A stretch of 36,293 bases of DNA from a virus (IMGVR_UViG_3300034374_000327:1-36293); one strand, 5' to 3'. Shown: positions 1-7,923, counted from the first letter of the stretch. The notes: generated from the sequence alone by a model not told the origin. Made by a program: numbers and translations.

Positions 1-1
1 A

Positions 2-637
2 CTTAGTTTAGTAGAAAGTTGGATAGTAGAGGACAAGGTACACGACAAATCTGTAAAATACGGAATGGATTTACCTTTAGGAACGTGGGTTGGAAGTGTT
101 AAGGTAAACAACGAGCAAATCTGGAATGAGTTTGTAAAGACAGGTAAGGTTAAAGGGTTTAGTATTGAGGGGTATTTCGCTGATAAGATGGAACGCCCAC
201 AGGAAAAAATAAACGACTTTAGTAGTGATGAACTATTAAAAGAAATAGACCAAGACGAAGCGGAGTATTTACTTAGCGAGATACGAGCCATCATAAAAAA
301 CGATAAGCGAGTAAAGGGTGGCAAAAAGATGGTTTTGGAAAGTTATACCGATTATCCAAGTGGTGTAAAGAACAACGCTAAAAGAGGTTTAGAATTAAAC
401 GAAAAAGTAAACAACAAATGCGCAACGCAAGTAGGCAAGGTAAGGGCGCAACAATTAGCACAAGGCAAACCTATTAGTTTAGAAACTATTAAGCGAATGT
501 ATTCCTATTTGTCAAGAGCAGAGGAATACTATGACGAAAGCGACACAACCGCTTGTGGAACTATTTCATATTTATTATGGGGTGGTAAGGCAGGATTACG
601 TTGGGCAAATAGTAAATTAAAAGAATTAGATGCGTAA
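2..637 (+). CDS. Prohead protease (XkdF-like) with C-terminal phage domain, 5'-truncated
   Basis: This is the C-terminal two thirds of the protein encoded intact at 29020-29976. The frame is open from base 2, so the ATG at 65 is internal and not a start. The retained part includes the probable catalytic serine in VKGFSIEGYF and the distal domain with YPSGVKNNAKRG and CGTISYLLWGGKAGLRWA; the catalytic histidine lies upstream of the window. Such proteases cleave scaffold and capsid protein during head maturation. The C-terminus (LKELDA) differs from copy B (LNKLNNK), exactly where copy B has an extra gene. Its stop overlaps the ATG of the next small gene at 630. Confidence 0.9.
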   Translation, partial: LSLVESWIVEDKVHDKSVKYGMDLPLGTWVGSVKVNNEQIWNEFVKTGKVKGFSIEGYFADKMERPQEKINDFSSDELLKEIDQDEAEYLLSEIRAIIKNDKRVKGGKKMVLESYTDYPSGVKNNAKRGLELNEKVNNKCATQVGKVRAQQLAQGKPISLETIKRMYSYLSRAEEYYDESDTTACGTISYLLWGGKAGLRWANSKLKELDA

Positions 638-755
638 GGTAGCGGTTAAAATAGAACGCAAAAGAGTAAAGCGTAAAGGCGTACACGCTAAAAGCAAAAC
701 AAGTCAATTAAAGTCAAGTAAGAACTATAAGAAACTAAATAGAGGACAGGGTTGA
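630..755 (+). CDS. Small very basic phage protein (41 aa)
   Basis: An ORF overlapping the protease stop encodes 41 residues beginning MRKVAVKIERKRVKRKG and ending KNYKKLNRGQG. About a third of the residues are Lys or Arg, and no acidic patch or membrane segment is visible. The same ORF, with one residue changed (GVHAK to GIHAK), follows the protease region in copy B at 30362-30487, which supports it as a real gene. I recall similar short HSKSK...SKNYKK proteins next to head genes in Bacteroidota phages, but I know no function. A DNA- or RNA-binding head component is possible. Its TGA overlaps the TTG start of the next gene. Confidence 0.75.
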   Translation: MRKVAVKIERKRVKRKGVHAKSKTSQLKSSKNYKKLNRGQG

Positions 756-964
756 AACGATTAAAAAGATTTTTTACACCAAGTAGAACAAGTCCAAAAG
801 GTGGGCGTAGAGCGTGTTTATGTGAGGACAATACCTATTCTATTAAATGTTGTGATGGTAGTTTAAGGGCGCAAGGCATAGGTAGTACAGTAAGTCCTAA
901 CTTTTTAGCACAAGAAAATAGTGATTTAATACTTCAGGAAAATAACGATAAAATTATAACATAA
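752..964 (+). CDS. Conserved small Cys-rich phage protein (70 aa)
   Basis: Seventy residues start with a basic stretch (MKRLKRFFTPSRTSPKGGRR). A compact CLCEDNTYSIKCCDGSLRAQGIG motif follows, with four cysteines within 13 residues, then an acidic, Asn-rich tail. The start is TTG, which overlaps the upstream TGA; no better ATG precedes the conserved motif. The protein is fully conserved in copy B at 30484-30696. The CLC...KCCDGSL motif is familiar from Bacteroidota phage and prophage head regions, but no activity is known to me. The cysteines could bind a metal or form disulfides. The stop overlaps the next ATG (TAATG). Confidence 0.8.
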   Translation: MKRLKRFFTPSRTSPKGGRRACLCEDNTYSIKCCDGSLRAQGIGSTVSPNFLAQENSDLILQENNDKIIT

Positions 965-1542
965 TGGCAAACCAAAAAATAAGCGAATTAACAGAAGTTG
1001 TATCTGTAACAAATGATGACGTTTTAGCTATTGTTAATGGTGGGCAAACAAAAAAAATTACTGTTTCTGATTTAGTAGCTTATAACCAATTAGGGTGGAA
1101 TAGATTTGACGATACGGTTTATACTTCATCTAATAAATTAAATTTAGCTGATGGGGTTAAAGTTACACTACCTAACAACGGAGGTAATAATGTAACGAGT
1201 GGCGATTATACTTTTTATGATACTGCAACTAATAAGTTTTTAGGAGTTAATACCAATGATGCTTATATACTAACTATTGTATTTAAGTCGTCTGCTGCAA
1301 ATTCAAATAATACACATTTAGAATTTTCTTTAGAGGGTAGCGGGGATATAGAGCGAGTTAATCAGTCTATGGCATATTACAAAGGAAACGATACAACACA
1401 AAATTTTCACAGTTTATTTCAATATTATACTGATGCTGATTTTGTTGCTAATGGTGTTACACCAAAAATAACCGCAGTAGGTGGTACTGCTTTAATTTGG
1501 GATGTTATTTTCTTTATACAAAGAACACAACGATATATTTAA
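964..1542 (+). CDS. Putative head decoration or fibre-type structural protein (192 aa)
   Basis: The N-terminus NQKISELTEV...DDVLAIVNGGQTKKIT is a short module found at the start of many phage structural and fibre proteins (KISELT...GG.TKKIT). The remaining 150 residues are Thr/Asn/Gly-rich beta-type sequence without a recognised enzyme motif. It lies between the Cys-rich small protein and the scaffold gene, which fits a capsid decoration or head fibre role, though that is inference. Copy B (30696-31274) is nearly identical in protein, while many codons differ silently. In copy B another gene separates it from the scaffold gene. Confidence 0.7.
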   Translation: MANQKISELTEVVSVTNDDVLAIVNGGQTKKITVSDLVAYNQLGWNRFDDTVYTSSNKLNLADGVKVTLPNNGGNNVTSGDYTFYDTATNKFLGVNTNDAYILTIVFKSSAANSNNTHLEFSLEGSGDIERVNQSMAYYKGNDTTQNFHSLFQYYTDADFVANGVTPKITAVGGTALIWDVIFFIQRTQRYI

Positions 1543-1548
1543 AAATGC

Positions 1549-1578
1549 AAAATTAATTTTTAACCATTATATATTAAT
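1549..1578 (+). promoter_or_regulatory. 30-nt AT-rich upstream element, scaffold gene (copy A)
   Basis: The element begins AAAATTAATTTTTAACC and ends TTATATATTAAT immediately before the ATG. Its length and ends match those before 3872, 21718 and 29020. It may be a late promoter, a leaderless start signal or a translation enhancer. Confidence 0.5.
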
Positions 1579-2190
1579 ATGAACACAAACGATATGATTA
1601 GTAAAATCAAAGAAGTTCTAAACCTTAGCGAAGAAGTTAAGTTAGAACAACAAGCGTTAGAAAACGGAACTGTTTTAGAGGCAGAAGCGTTTGAGGCAGG
1701 TAAGGAAATTTTTATTGTTACCGAAGATGAAAAAGTAGCTGTTCCTGTTGGCGAATACCAATTAGAGGACGGACGTATTTTAGTAGTAGCCGAAGAGGGG
1801 TTAATTGCAGAGATTAAAACCGAAGAAGCGGAAGAAGAAGAAACCGAAGAAGTAGAGGTTGAAGCTAAAGATGAAGAAAAAGAGGTTTACGCTACTAAAG
1901 AAGAACTTGCGGAGGTTAAATCAATGCTTGAAGAAATTAAAGCAATGTTAGAGCCAAAAGAGGATTTAAGCGCAGACGAATTAGGAAACCTTATGACCGA
2001 AGAACTTTGCAAACACGAAAAAGTAGAATTAAGCGAAGTACCAGAGGAAGTACAAGAAGAACTAAACCAACCTGCTGCTGAGCCAATTCAAGCTAACCCA
2101 GAAACAAAACAAAACCTATCTAAATTCAATATCTCACAAAACAGAAGAATGAGTACATTGGATAGAGTAATGACAAAATTTAATAATTAA
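1579..2190 (+). CDS. Head scaffold / capsid assembly protein
   Basis: This acidic 203-residue protein lies just before the major capsid gene, the usual place for a scaffold. It has a small N-terminal region with GEYQLEDGRILVVAEEGLI at residues 57-75. A run of Glu-rich sequence (about 78-105) follows, then a predicted helical or coiled segment (LAEVKSMLEEIKAMLEP). The C-terminus is basic (ISQNRRMSTLDRVMTKFNN), as expected for the capsid-binding tip of scaffolds. The protease upstream probably removes it during maturation. Copy B is at 31752-32360. The repeated GAAGAA codons are part of the acidic tract. Confidence 0.85.
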   Translation: MNTNDMISKIKEVLNLSEEVKLEQQALENGTVLEAEAFEAGKEIFIVTEDEKVAVPVGEYQLEDGRILVVAEEGLIAEIKTEEAEEEETEEVEVEAKDEEKEVYATKEELAEVKSMLEEIKAMLEPKEDLSADELGNLMTEELCKHEKVELSEVPEEVQEELNQPAAEPIQANPETKQNLSKFNISQNRRMSTLDRVMTKFNN

Positions 2191-2214
2191 TAAACAACTA
2201 AAAACTAAAATAAA

Positions 2215-3171
2215 ATGAGTGTAAACATTGTATCATCAAGCTATAGCGGGGAATTCAGCGGCAAATATGTAGCCGCAGCGTTGCTTTCCGCAGACACATT
2301 AGACAAAGGCGGTATTACTGTAATGCCTAATGTAAAATTTAAGTCAGTTCTTAAAAAAGCATCTACTGATAATATTGTTAGAGATGCTACTTGTGATTTT
2401 CAAACAGGACAAGGAACTTTAACACTAACTGAAAAAATCCTACAACCAGAGGAATTTCAAGTAAACCTTGACATTTGTAAGAAAGATTTGCATAGCGATT
2501 GGGAAGCTGCTCAAATGGGCTTTAGTGCTTTCGATAATCTACCTGCAAACTTTTCTGATTTTGTATTGGCTCACGTTGCTGCAAAAGTAGCAGACCGTAC
2601 AGAAAGAAACATTTGGACAGGCGATACTGATGCAGTTGGTGGTGGTCAGTTTGACGGTTTTTCTACATTGTTAGCTGAAGATGCTGATTTACCTGCTGCA
2701 AATGAAATTGCAGGAACAACTGTAGATGCTTCAAACGTTGTGGCGCAACTTGGTTTGATTGTAGATGCTATTCCTTCTGCTGTTTATGGTAAGGAAGATT
2801 TGCATATTTACGTTGCACAAAATATCTATCGTGCTTATGTTCGTGCTTTAGGTGGATTTGGTGCTTCAGGTGTTGGTGCTAATGGATATGACAACAAAGG
2901 AAACAACCAAGTACTTGGCGATTTATTCTTTGATGGAGTTAAGATTTTCCCAACCGCAGGTTTAGCTGACAATACTGCTATCGCTGCTGAAAAATCTAAC
3001 TTGTTTTTTGGCACAGGTTTACTCAATGATATGAATGAGGTGCGTGTGATTGACCAAGCCGAAATAGACGGAAGTATGAATGTAAGAGTAGTAATGCGAT
3101 TTACTGCAGGTGTACAGTATGCTCAAGTTGGGGATATTGTTACTTATGGTATCACAAACTCTGCTAACTAA
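2215..3171 (+). CDS. Major capsid protein
   Basis: A 318-residue protein directly after the scaffold gene. The size, position and layout fit an HK97-fold capsid protein: a flexible N-arm, then EKILQPEEFQVNLDICKKDLH and a conserved C-terminal part ending VRVVMRFTAGVQYAQVGDIVTYG. Related proteins are common in Bacteroidota siphophages. No cleavage site is evident. A strong hairpin terminator follows at 3195-3226. Copy B at 32397-33344 is three residues shorter, mainly at a GDTDAVGGGQFDG versus GDTGTSGQFDG loop. This is one of the more diverged pairs in the duplicated block, as expected for an exposed loop. Confidence 0.88.
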   Translation: MSVNIVSSSYSGEFSGKYVAAALLSADTLDKGGITVMPNVKFKSVLKKASTDNIVRDATCDFQTGQGTLTLTEKILQPEEFQVNLDICKKDLHSDWEAAQMGFSAFDNLPANFSDFVLAHVAAKVADRTERNIWTGDTDAVGGGQFDGFSTLLAEDADLPAANEIAGTTVDASNVVAQLGLIVDAIPSAVYGKEDLHIYVAQNIYRAYVRALGGFGASGVGANGYDNKGNNQVLGDLFFDGVKIFPTAGLADNTAIAAEKSNLFFGTGLLNDMNEVRVIDQAEIDGSMNVRVVMRFTAGVQYAQVGDIVTYGITNSAN

Positions 3172-3194
3172 AATTAATTAACTAACTAACGTAG

Positions 3195-3226
3195 AAAGGG
3201 GTGGGGAATTTGCCCTACCCTTTTTT
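3195..3226 (+). terminator. Rho-independent terminator after major capsid gene
   Basis: AAAGGGGTGGGG pairs with CCCTACCCTTTT across a six-base loop (AATTTG), followed by a run of T. The stem is kept in copy B although the loop differs, which supports a functional RNA hairpin. Confidence 0.85.
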
Positions 3227-3247
3227 ATTTAAAAACACTTTAAAAAT

Positions 3248-3775
3248 ATGGCTTGTTCATTAACTACAGGAAGAAAAGTACCTTGCAAAAGCGCAGTAGG
3301 TGGTATTAAAACTATTTACTTTGCTGATTTTGGTACTTTAGGCGAAGCAACTATCGCTGCAGGTGAAATTACTGCTTTAGCAGGTACGCCAGAATGGTTT
3401 CAATTTGATGTAAAAGGAAATTCATCTTTAGAAACCGCTATAAATTCTTCTCGTGAGAATGGTACTACTTTTTATGAAAGTACACTAAACTTAACTTTGA
3501 CTTTCCAAGACAAAGCGACACAAGAAGAACTAAAACTAATTGCACACGCAAGACCACACATTGCTATCGAGGACTATAACGGAAACTATTTTCTTATGGG
3601 CTTAGAACACGGAGCTGATGTAAATGGTGGAACTATCGTAACAGGTGCAGCTATGGGGGATTTAACAGGATATACAATTACAGCGGTTGCACAAGAAACT
3701 GCGCCACCTTATTTTGTAACACCTGCGGTTATTACTGATGATGCTTCTGCAACACAGATTGACCCAACTGCATAA
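3248..3775 (+). CDS. Putative tail tube (major tail) protein
   Basis: This 175-residue beta-rich protein has no signal peptide or enzyme motif. It sits shortly after the capsid gene as its own unit, with terminators on both sides, as expected for a protein made in large amounts. The segment LTLTFQDKATQEELKLIAHA and the ending MGDLTGYTITAVAQETAPPYFV resemble tail tube subunits (small beta barrels forming rings), but I base this on recall and context. The C-terminal 20 residues look like a flexible extension. Copy B is at 33422-33949. A head completion protein is the main alternative. Confidence 0.65.
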   Translation: MACSLTTGRKVPCKSAVGGIKTIYFADFGTLGEATIAAGEITALAGTPEWFQFDVKGNSSLETAINSSRENGTTFYESTLNLTLTFQDKATQEELKLIAHARPHIAIEDYNGNYFLMGLEHGADVNGGTIVTGAAMGDLTGYTITAVAQETAPPYFVTPAVITDDASATQIDPTA

Positions 3776-3794
3776 TAAATTAGGGTTTTAAATT

Positions 3795-3826
3795 AAAGGG
3801 TTATCTTTTTAGGTAGCCCTTTTTTT
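3795..3826 (+). terminator. Rho-independent terminator after tail tube gene
   Basis: AAAGGGTTA pairs with TAGCCCTTT (one G-T pair) around a T-rich loop, followed by seven T. The stem is identical at 33969-34000 in copy B. Confidence 0.8.
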
Positions 3827-3841
3827 ATATGCATACAATAC

Positions 3842-3871
3842 AAAATAATTTAGTTTTGTTTATATATTAAT
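3842..3871 (+). promoter_or_regulatory. 30-nt AT-rich upstream element, gene 3872 (copy A)
   Basis: Runs AAAATAATTTAG...GTTTATATATTAAT up to the ATG. It lies directly after a terminator, so a new transcript must start near here if the portal operon is to be expressed. This favours a promoter role. Confidence 0.55.
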
Positions 3872-4222
3872 ATGAAGCTAATAACTACAAGCGGTAATAA
3901 GACCTTTAAGATAATACCACGACAATATATTGAGGGTGCAATTACTGTAAATTTAACAAGTGAAAGCACAGGCGCAAATGTAAGTGTAACACCAACTGCA
4001 ACTACTGATAAAAACTATATGAGTTTTAATGCGGTTTTTGGAACACTAACGGAAGGCGATTTTTACATTTTAGAAGTTAAAAACGGAAGTGCAGTAATAT
4101 ACAAAGACAAAGTATTTTGCACAGACCAAACAATAAACCAAACTAACAACGATTACTACTCTATCAATAAAGATGAGTATGTACAAGAAGATAGTTTTGA
4201 TAACGATTACATTATATTATGA
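3872..4222 (+). CDS. Conserved structural-region protein (116 aa), function unknown
   Basis: A 116-residue protein of beta-sandwich type: N-terminal strands (NKTFKIIPRQYIEGAITVNL), then an ending rich in Asn and Asp (NNDYYSINKDEYVQEDSFDN). The YYSINKDEY motif is one I recall from Bacteroidota phages next to portal genes, without known function. It is the first gene after the terminator at 3795-3826, and its stop overlaps the portal ATG by four bases (ATGA), so the two are probably co-translated. Copy B (34046-34396) differs at one residue, N to D near position 52. A head-tail or neck component is possible. Confidence 0.7.
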   Translation: MKLITTSGNKTFKIIPRQYIEGAITVNLTSESTGANVSVTPTATTDKNYMSFNAVFGTLTEGDFYILEVKNGSAVIYKDKVFCTDQTINQTNNDYYSINKDEYVQEDSFDNDYIIL

Positions 4223-6039
4223 ATGATTTAAGAGTAGTTAATTTAAGCACCTATACAAGCCCAGAGATTGTAGAAAAATCAAATAAGGAGTGGGTGGCGT
4301 ATGGTACTGATAACAATTATTTTAGTTATCTAATAGACCGTTACAATGGTAGCCCTACAAATAACGCTATTATAAATGGTATTAGTGAGATGATATACGG
4401 AAAAGGTTTAAGTGCTTTAGACAGCAACAGAAAACCTGAAGCGTATGCTAAAATGATGACTTTATTTCACAAGGATTGTGTGCGTAAATTGTGCTATGAC
4501 CTTAAACTTATGGGTCAATGCTCGATGCAGGTTATATACTCAAAAGACCGCAAGACTGTGGCACAAGTAGAACATATCCCTGTTGAGAATTTAAGAGCCG
4601 AGAAATGCAACGAAAAGGGCGAGATAGAAGCGTATTACTACTCTGATGATTGGAGTAAAGTTAAGAACGTAAAGGACTGCACAAGAATACCTACTTTTGG
4701 TTACTCAAAAGAAGCTATTGAGATTGTGTATGTAAAGCCATACAGAGCAGGATATAAATACTATTCAAGTCCAGACTATCAAGGTGGATTACAATATGCA
4801 GAGTTAGAAGAAGAAATATCCAACTACCACTTAAACAACATACTTAACGGACTTGCACCGAGTATGCTTATCAACTTCAACAATGGTACGCCTAATGCAG
4901 AGGAACGCCAAATGTTAGAAAATAGAATATATCAAAAGTTTAGTGGAAGTAGTAACGCAGGTAAGTTTATTTTAGCGTTTAACGATAACCCAGAGAGTGC
5001 TGCAACGATTGAGCCAATACAATTAAGTGAAGCGCATAACCAATACCAATTCCTAAGTGATGAGAGTGGTAAAAAAATTATGGTAGCACATAGGGTTGTA
5101 AGTCCTATGTTATTAGGTATTAAAGACAGTAGCGGTTTAGGAAATAATGCAGACGAATTAAAGACCGCAAGTATTCTAATGGATAACACCGTTATTAGAC
5201 CTTTTCAGACACTTTTAATAGATGCCTTTGATAGTATATTAGCTTATAATAATATTAGCTTAAAACTATATTTTAAGACGTTACAACCTTTAGAGTTTAC
5301 AGACTTAGAAAACGTAGTAGACGAAGAAACACGAGAGGAAGAAACAGGCGTAAAACTTAGTCAAGAATTACCAGACGAATTAGGTAGCGATATTGCTGAT
5401 GCGTTAATAGACTTAGGACAAGACGAAGAAGAACTACTAAAAGAGTTTGAGGTAATAGACGAAAGAGAGGTAAACTATGACGAAGAAGAGGGTTTAGATG
5501 AGGTAATAACAGACCTTAACCAACCTAAAGACAAAAGTTTACTATCTAAAATATGGGAGTTTGTAAGTACAGGAAGTGCAAAACCTTATAGAGAGAGTGA
5601 GCAAGATGGTACAAGCAAACAAACAAAAGAAGAAGGGAACGAGTTTCTTGTAAGATATATGTATAGCCCTGCACGAACTAAAGCAACTTCAAGACAATTC
5701 TGTTCTAAAATGGTAAGTGCCAAAAAGGTATACCGTAAAGAGGACATTGTAGCTATGGAAAACAAAGCTGTAAATGCAGGATTTGGTAAGGGTGGTAGTG
5801 ACACTTATAGCATTTGGCTTTATAAAGGCGGTGCGAGATGCAGCCATAAATGGCTTCGTAAGACGTATGTACGCAAAGATGGTGCAAAAGGTTTAGGTAG
5901 TGAAATAAGTACAACAGAGGCAAGAAAACGAGGTTTTAAGCCAGAGGCAAACGCAAAAAAAGTACCTGTTGCACCAAAGGATATGAAGTATAAGGGTTAT
6001 ACAGCAGAGTATTGGAACAAAATGAAATTTAGAAACTAA
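4219..6039 (+). CDS. Portal protein with C-terminal Cys-containing extension
   Basis: Residues 1 to about 360 look like a phage portal: NNYFSYLIDRYNGSPTNNAI near the N-terminus, YGKGL, and VVSPMLLGIKDSSGLGNNAD near 295-315. The portal ring forms the DNA entry vertex and docks TerL. An acidic linker (about 360-460) leads to a distinct basic domain (about 472-606) with SPARTKATSRQFCSKM and KGGARCSHKWLRKTY; such domains are often fused to portal or MuF-type minor head proteins. The length (606) exceeds a typical portal because of this extension. The gene is far from TerL, unlike most siphophages. Copy B at 34393-36213 has the same length and about a dozen substitutions. Confidence 0.88.
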   Translation: MNDLRVVNLSTYTSPEIVEKSNKEWVAYGTDNNYFSYLIDRYNGSPTNNAIINGISEMIYGKGLSALDSNRKPEAYAKMMTLFHKDCVRKLCYDLKLMGQCSMQVIYSKDRKTVAQVEHIPVENLRAEKCNEKGEIEAYYYSDDWSKVKNVKDCTRIPTFGYSKEAIEIVYVKPYRAGYKYYSSPDYQGGLQYAELEEEISNYHLNNILNGLAPSMLINFNNGTPNAEERQMLENRIYQKFSGSSNAGKFILAFNDNPESAATIEPIQLSEAHNQYQFLSDESGKKIMVAHRVVSPMLLGIKDSSGLGNNADELKTASILMDNTVIRPFQTLLIDAFDSILAYNNISLKLYFKTLQPLEFTDLENVVDEETREEETGVKLSQELPDELGSDIADALIDLGQDEEELLKEFEVIDEREVNYDEEEGLDEVITDLNQPKDKSLLSKIWEFVSTGSAKPYRESEQDGTSKQTKEEGNEFLVRYMYSPARTKATSRQFCSKMVSAKKVYRKEDIVAMENKAVNAGFGKGGSDTYSIWLYKGGARCSHKWLRKTYVRKDGAKGLGSEISTTEARKRGFKPEANAKKVPVAPKDMKYKGYTAEYWNKMKFRN

Positions 6040-6540
6040 ATGGCAACAGCATTATTTATAAGCACAACAGACCTTAAAAAAAATTCTATTATTGATGGCA
6101 ACGTTGATATAGATAAAATGATACAGTTTGTTAAGGTAGCCCAACAAATAGATATTCAGAATTTGTTAGGTACGGATTTATACAACAAAATTAGCGCAGA
6201 TATAATTGCGGATAATTTAAGTGGCAATTATTTAACGTTGGTAAACACTTATGTACAACCTGCATTAATTTGGTTTGCTCAAATGAACTACATACCATTT
6301 GCAGCTTATACGATTACAAACAAATCTGTTCTTAAACACAGTTCAGAAACAGCACAGAACGTAGACAAAAACGAAGTAGATTATTTAGTATCTAAGGCAA
6401 GGGAATACGCTAACTATTATAGTACACGCTTAGTAGATTATTTGTGTTTTAACAATAACTTATTCCCAGAGTATTTAAGCAATACAAACGAGGATATAAG
6501 CCCTGATAGTGATACGACGTATCGAGGGTGGGTGCTTTAA
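6040..6540 (+). CDS. Head-tail connector (gp6-like, DUF6712-type)
   Basis: This helical protein of 166 residues follows the portal with no gap. Its central motif VAQQIDIQNLLGTDLYNKI and the long helical second half are typical of the connector proteins that sit below the portal in Bacteroidota phages (I recall DUF6712). It would form the ring between portal and tail terminator. The C-terminus (SDTTYRGWVL) is short and polar. The window end at 36214-36293 contains the first 26 codons of the same gene from copy B, identical in protein there. Confidence 0.75.
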   Translation: MATALFISTTDLKKNSIIDGNVDIDKMIQFVKVAQQIDIQNLLGTDLYNKISADIIADNLSGNYLTLVNTYVQPALIWFAQMNYIPFAAYTITNKSVLKHSSETAQNVDKNEVDYLVSKAREYANYYSTRLVDYLCFNNNLFPEYLSNTNEDISPDSDTTYRGWVL

Positions 6541-6549
6541 TTATATATT

Positions 6550-6684
6550 ATGCGATATAAAGTAAAACAAACAAACCTTAACAAACTAAAAAAATATATT
6601 GATGCCGATACCAAAACCAAAAGCGAACGAGAAGCAAAGCGATTTTATGATGAGGTGTGTAGCACAAATAAGCAAAGAGTATAA
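6550..6684 (+). CDS. Possible small basic ORF (44 aa), overlaps 6602-6736
   Basis: An ATG preceded by TTTAATTATATATT opens 44 codons (MRYKVKQTNLNKLKKYIDAD...), rich in Lys and Arg. It overlaps the better supported ORF at 6602-6736 in another frame for most of its second half. The upstream TATATATT resembles the end of the 30-nt late element, but the front half of that element is missing. It may be a real overlapping gene, or only a leader whose translation brings ribosomes to the next start. Confidence 0.35.
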   Translation: MRYKVKQTNLNKLKKYIDADTKTKSEREAKRFYDEVCSTNKQRV

Positions 6685-6736
6685 AAAAGACCAAGCCATA
6701 GCAATATGCTATCAAAAATGGAAAGATAATGAGTAA
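6602..6736 (+). CDS. Small conserved phage protein (44 aa, MPIPKP..F..C motif)
   Basis: The 44 residues begin MPIPKPKANEKQSDFMMRCV and contain AIAICYQKW near the end. This pattern (Pro/Lys start, DF..RC, then Q..AICY..W) recurs in phages, alone or at one end of a protease or head protein, so I trust this frame over the overlapping one at 6550. Function is unknown; a role in head assembly is suggested only by its usual neighbours. Its stop overlaps the ATG of the fibre gene at 6729 by eight bases. Confidence 0.7.
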   Translation: MPIPKPKANEKQSDFMMRCVAQISKEYKKDQAIAICYQKWKDNE

Positions 6737-7922
6737 CCCTAAATTAGCACTAATACCAAGCGGATATAAAAGCGGTAAAGTATATTCTATTTTGCCTAAT
6801 GATGCTACAGGAGATTTTGACTTTGATAGAGCAAGTGAGGGTACACGAGTACGCAAAGATGGACTAATTGAAGAGGTTACAAATGATGTACCGAGATTAG
6901 ATTGGTTAAATAGCAACTGTCCAAGCTTGAAACTTGAGCCACAACGAACAAACCTACAAGTGTATTCAGAAGAGTTTGATAATGGAGTTTGGGTAAAATC
7001 AAGAACAACAATAACCGCCAATGATACAATTTCGCCTAATGGGGAATTAACTGCCGACAAAATAACAGGCGATGGAACAGGAACTTCTTATGTTTATGAC
7101 GGCATATCTTTAACGAATGGCAATACATATACAATATCAATTTTCGTAAAACCTATTATAAATATTTCTTCTTTTGCTATTAACGTTTTTGGTGGTGTTG
7201 GAACTGCATATTTTGATTTAATCAATAAAACTATATATACACCAACAGGCGATTTTACAAGTGCTAAAATAGAAGATTATGGAAATGGTTGGTTGAGGTG
7301 TAGTGGAACTTTAACTTTGTCATCGGCAACAGGAAGTAAAAACATTGGTTATGGTTTAATTGATTTTAATGGCGACCAATACTATTTATGGGGTGCTCAA
7401 GTAGAACAAGGCGATTATGCCTCAAGCTATATAAAAACAGAAGCAAGTACAGTAACAAGATTAAAAGATGAAATTTTAGCTGAAGATAGTAATTTATTTG
7501 ATATTACAGAGGGTACTTTGTTTGTAGATGCAACACCATTTAAAAGTGGCGGTGGTATGGAAATACAATTAAGTGATGGTACTGCAAGTAATAGACATAC
7601 AATTCAATATCAAGGTACAGGAACAAGTGTTAGGGCTTTAACTGTTACAGGGGGAGGTACACCTGTATTTAGTGATTTTAACCCTTTAACATTTGATATA
7701 AGAAATAAATTAGCTATTACGTTTAAAAAAGATGAGTTTAAATTTTATGTCAATGGTAGTTTAGTACATACTGACTTACTTGGCGATGTACCAACAGGAT
7801 TGGATAAATTAACTTTTTCAAACCCTAATTTAACAGATAATTTTATGGAGGGTAAAATTCACGATACAAGAGTTTACGATAGAGTATTAACAGAAGCAGA
7901 AGCAATAGAATTAACAACTTAA
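6729..7922 (+). CDS. Receptor-binding / fibre protein with lectin-like domains
   Basis: A 397-residue protein. The N-terminal module has FDFDRASEGTRVRKDGLIEE (about 31-50). A carbohydrate-binding-type beta sandwich starts at LEPQRTNLQVYSEEF (about 69) and ends with WGAQVEQGDYASSYI (about 220). The last 150 residues look like a concanavalin/LamG lectin fold (FYVNGSLVHTD, HDTRVYDRVLTEAEAIEL). These modules are typical of phage proteins that bind host surface glycans. It is a shorter paralogue of the next gene. No trimerisation or cleavage motif is visible. A tail fibre or head spike are both possible. Confidence 0.75.
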   Translation: MSNPKLALIPSGYKSGKVYSILPNDATGDFDFDRASEGTRVRKDGLIEEVTNDVPRLDWLNSNCPSLKLEPQRTNLQVYSEEFDNGVWVKSRTTITANDTISPNGELTADKITGDGTGTSYVYDGISLTNGNTYTISIFVKPIINISSFAINVFGGVGTAYFDLINKTIYTPTGDFTSAKIEDYGNGWLRCSGTLTLSSATGSKNIGYGLIDFNGDQYYLWGAQVEQGDYASSYIKTEASTVTRLKDEILAEDSNLFDITEGTLFVDATPFKSGGGMEIQLSDGTASNRHTIQYQGTGTSVRALTVTGGGTPVFSDFNPLTFDIRNKLAITFKKDEFKFYVNGSLVHTDLLGDVPTGLDKLTFSNPNLTDNFMEGKIHDTRVYDRVLTEAEAIELTT

Positions 7923-7923
7923 T

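Larger units (their letters stand above)
1..6119. repeat. Copy A of the near-duplicated head-gene block
   Basis: This stretch matches 29337-36293 gene for gene, from inside the protease to the first 80 bases of the connector gene. Portal copies differ at only about a dozen of 606 residues, and most base differences are silent. Copy A lacks two genes present in copy B (29978-30358 and 31296-31715). Both terminators and the 30-nt upstream elements are kept in both copies. Because the copies are not identical, they are not the physical terminal redundancy of one DNA molecule. Two strain alleles joined by circular assembly is the likeliest reading; tandem duplication is the alternative. Confidence 0.95.

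Noticed and set aside
1579-2190. GAAGAA-rich repeat inside the scaffold gene
   Set aside because: It encodes the acidic tract of the protein; codon repetition explains it without a separate repeat element.
1-6119. Terminal redundancy or direct terminal repeat of a single genome
   Set aside because: The two copies differ by many substitutions and two whole genes; physical terminal repeats of one molecule are identical.
6512-6524. Palindrome GATACGACGTATC near the end of the connector gene
   Set aside because: Short, inside a coding sequence, and no similar site is seen near other genes; probably chance.
6578-7060. Minus-strand ORF of 160 codons
   Set aside because: It lies opposite a well supported fibre gene and the overlapping small genes, and its product is an unremarkable hydrophobic sequence. 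All other genes are on the + strand.
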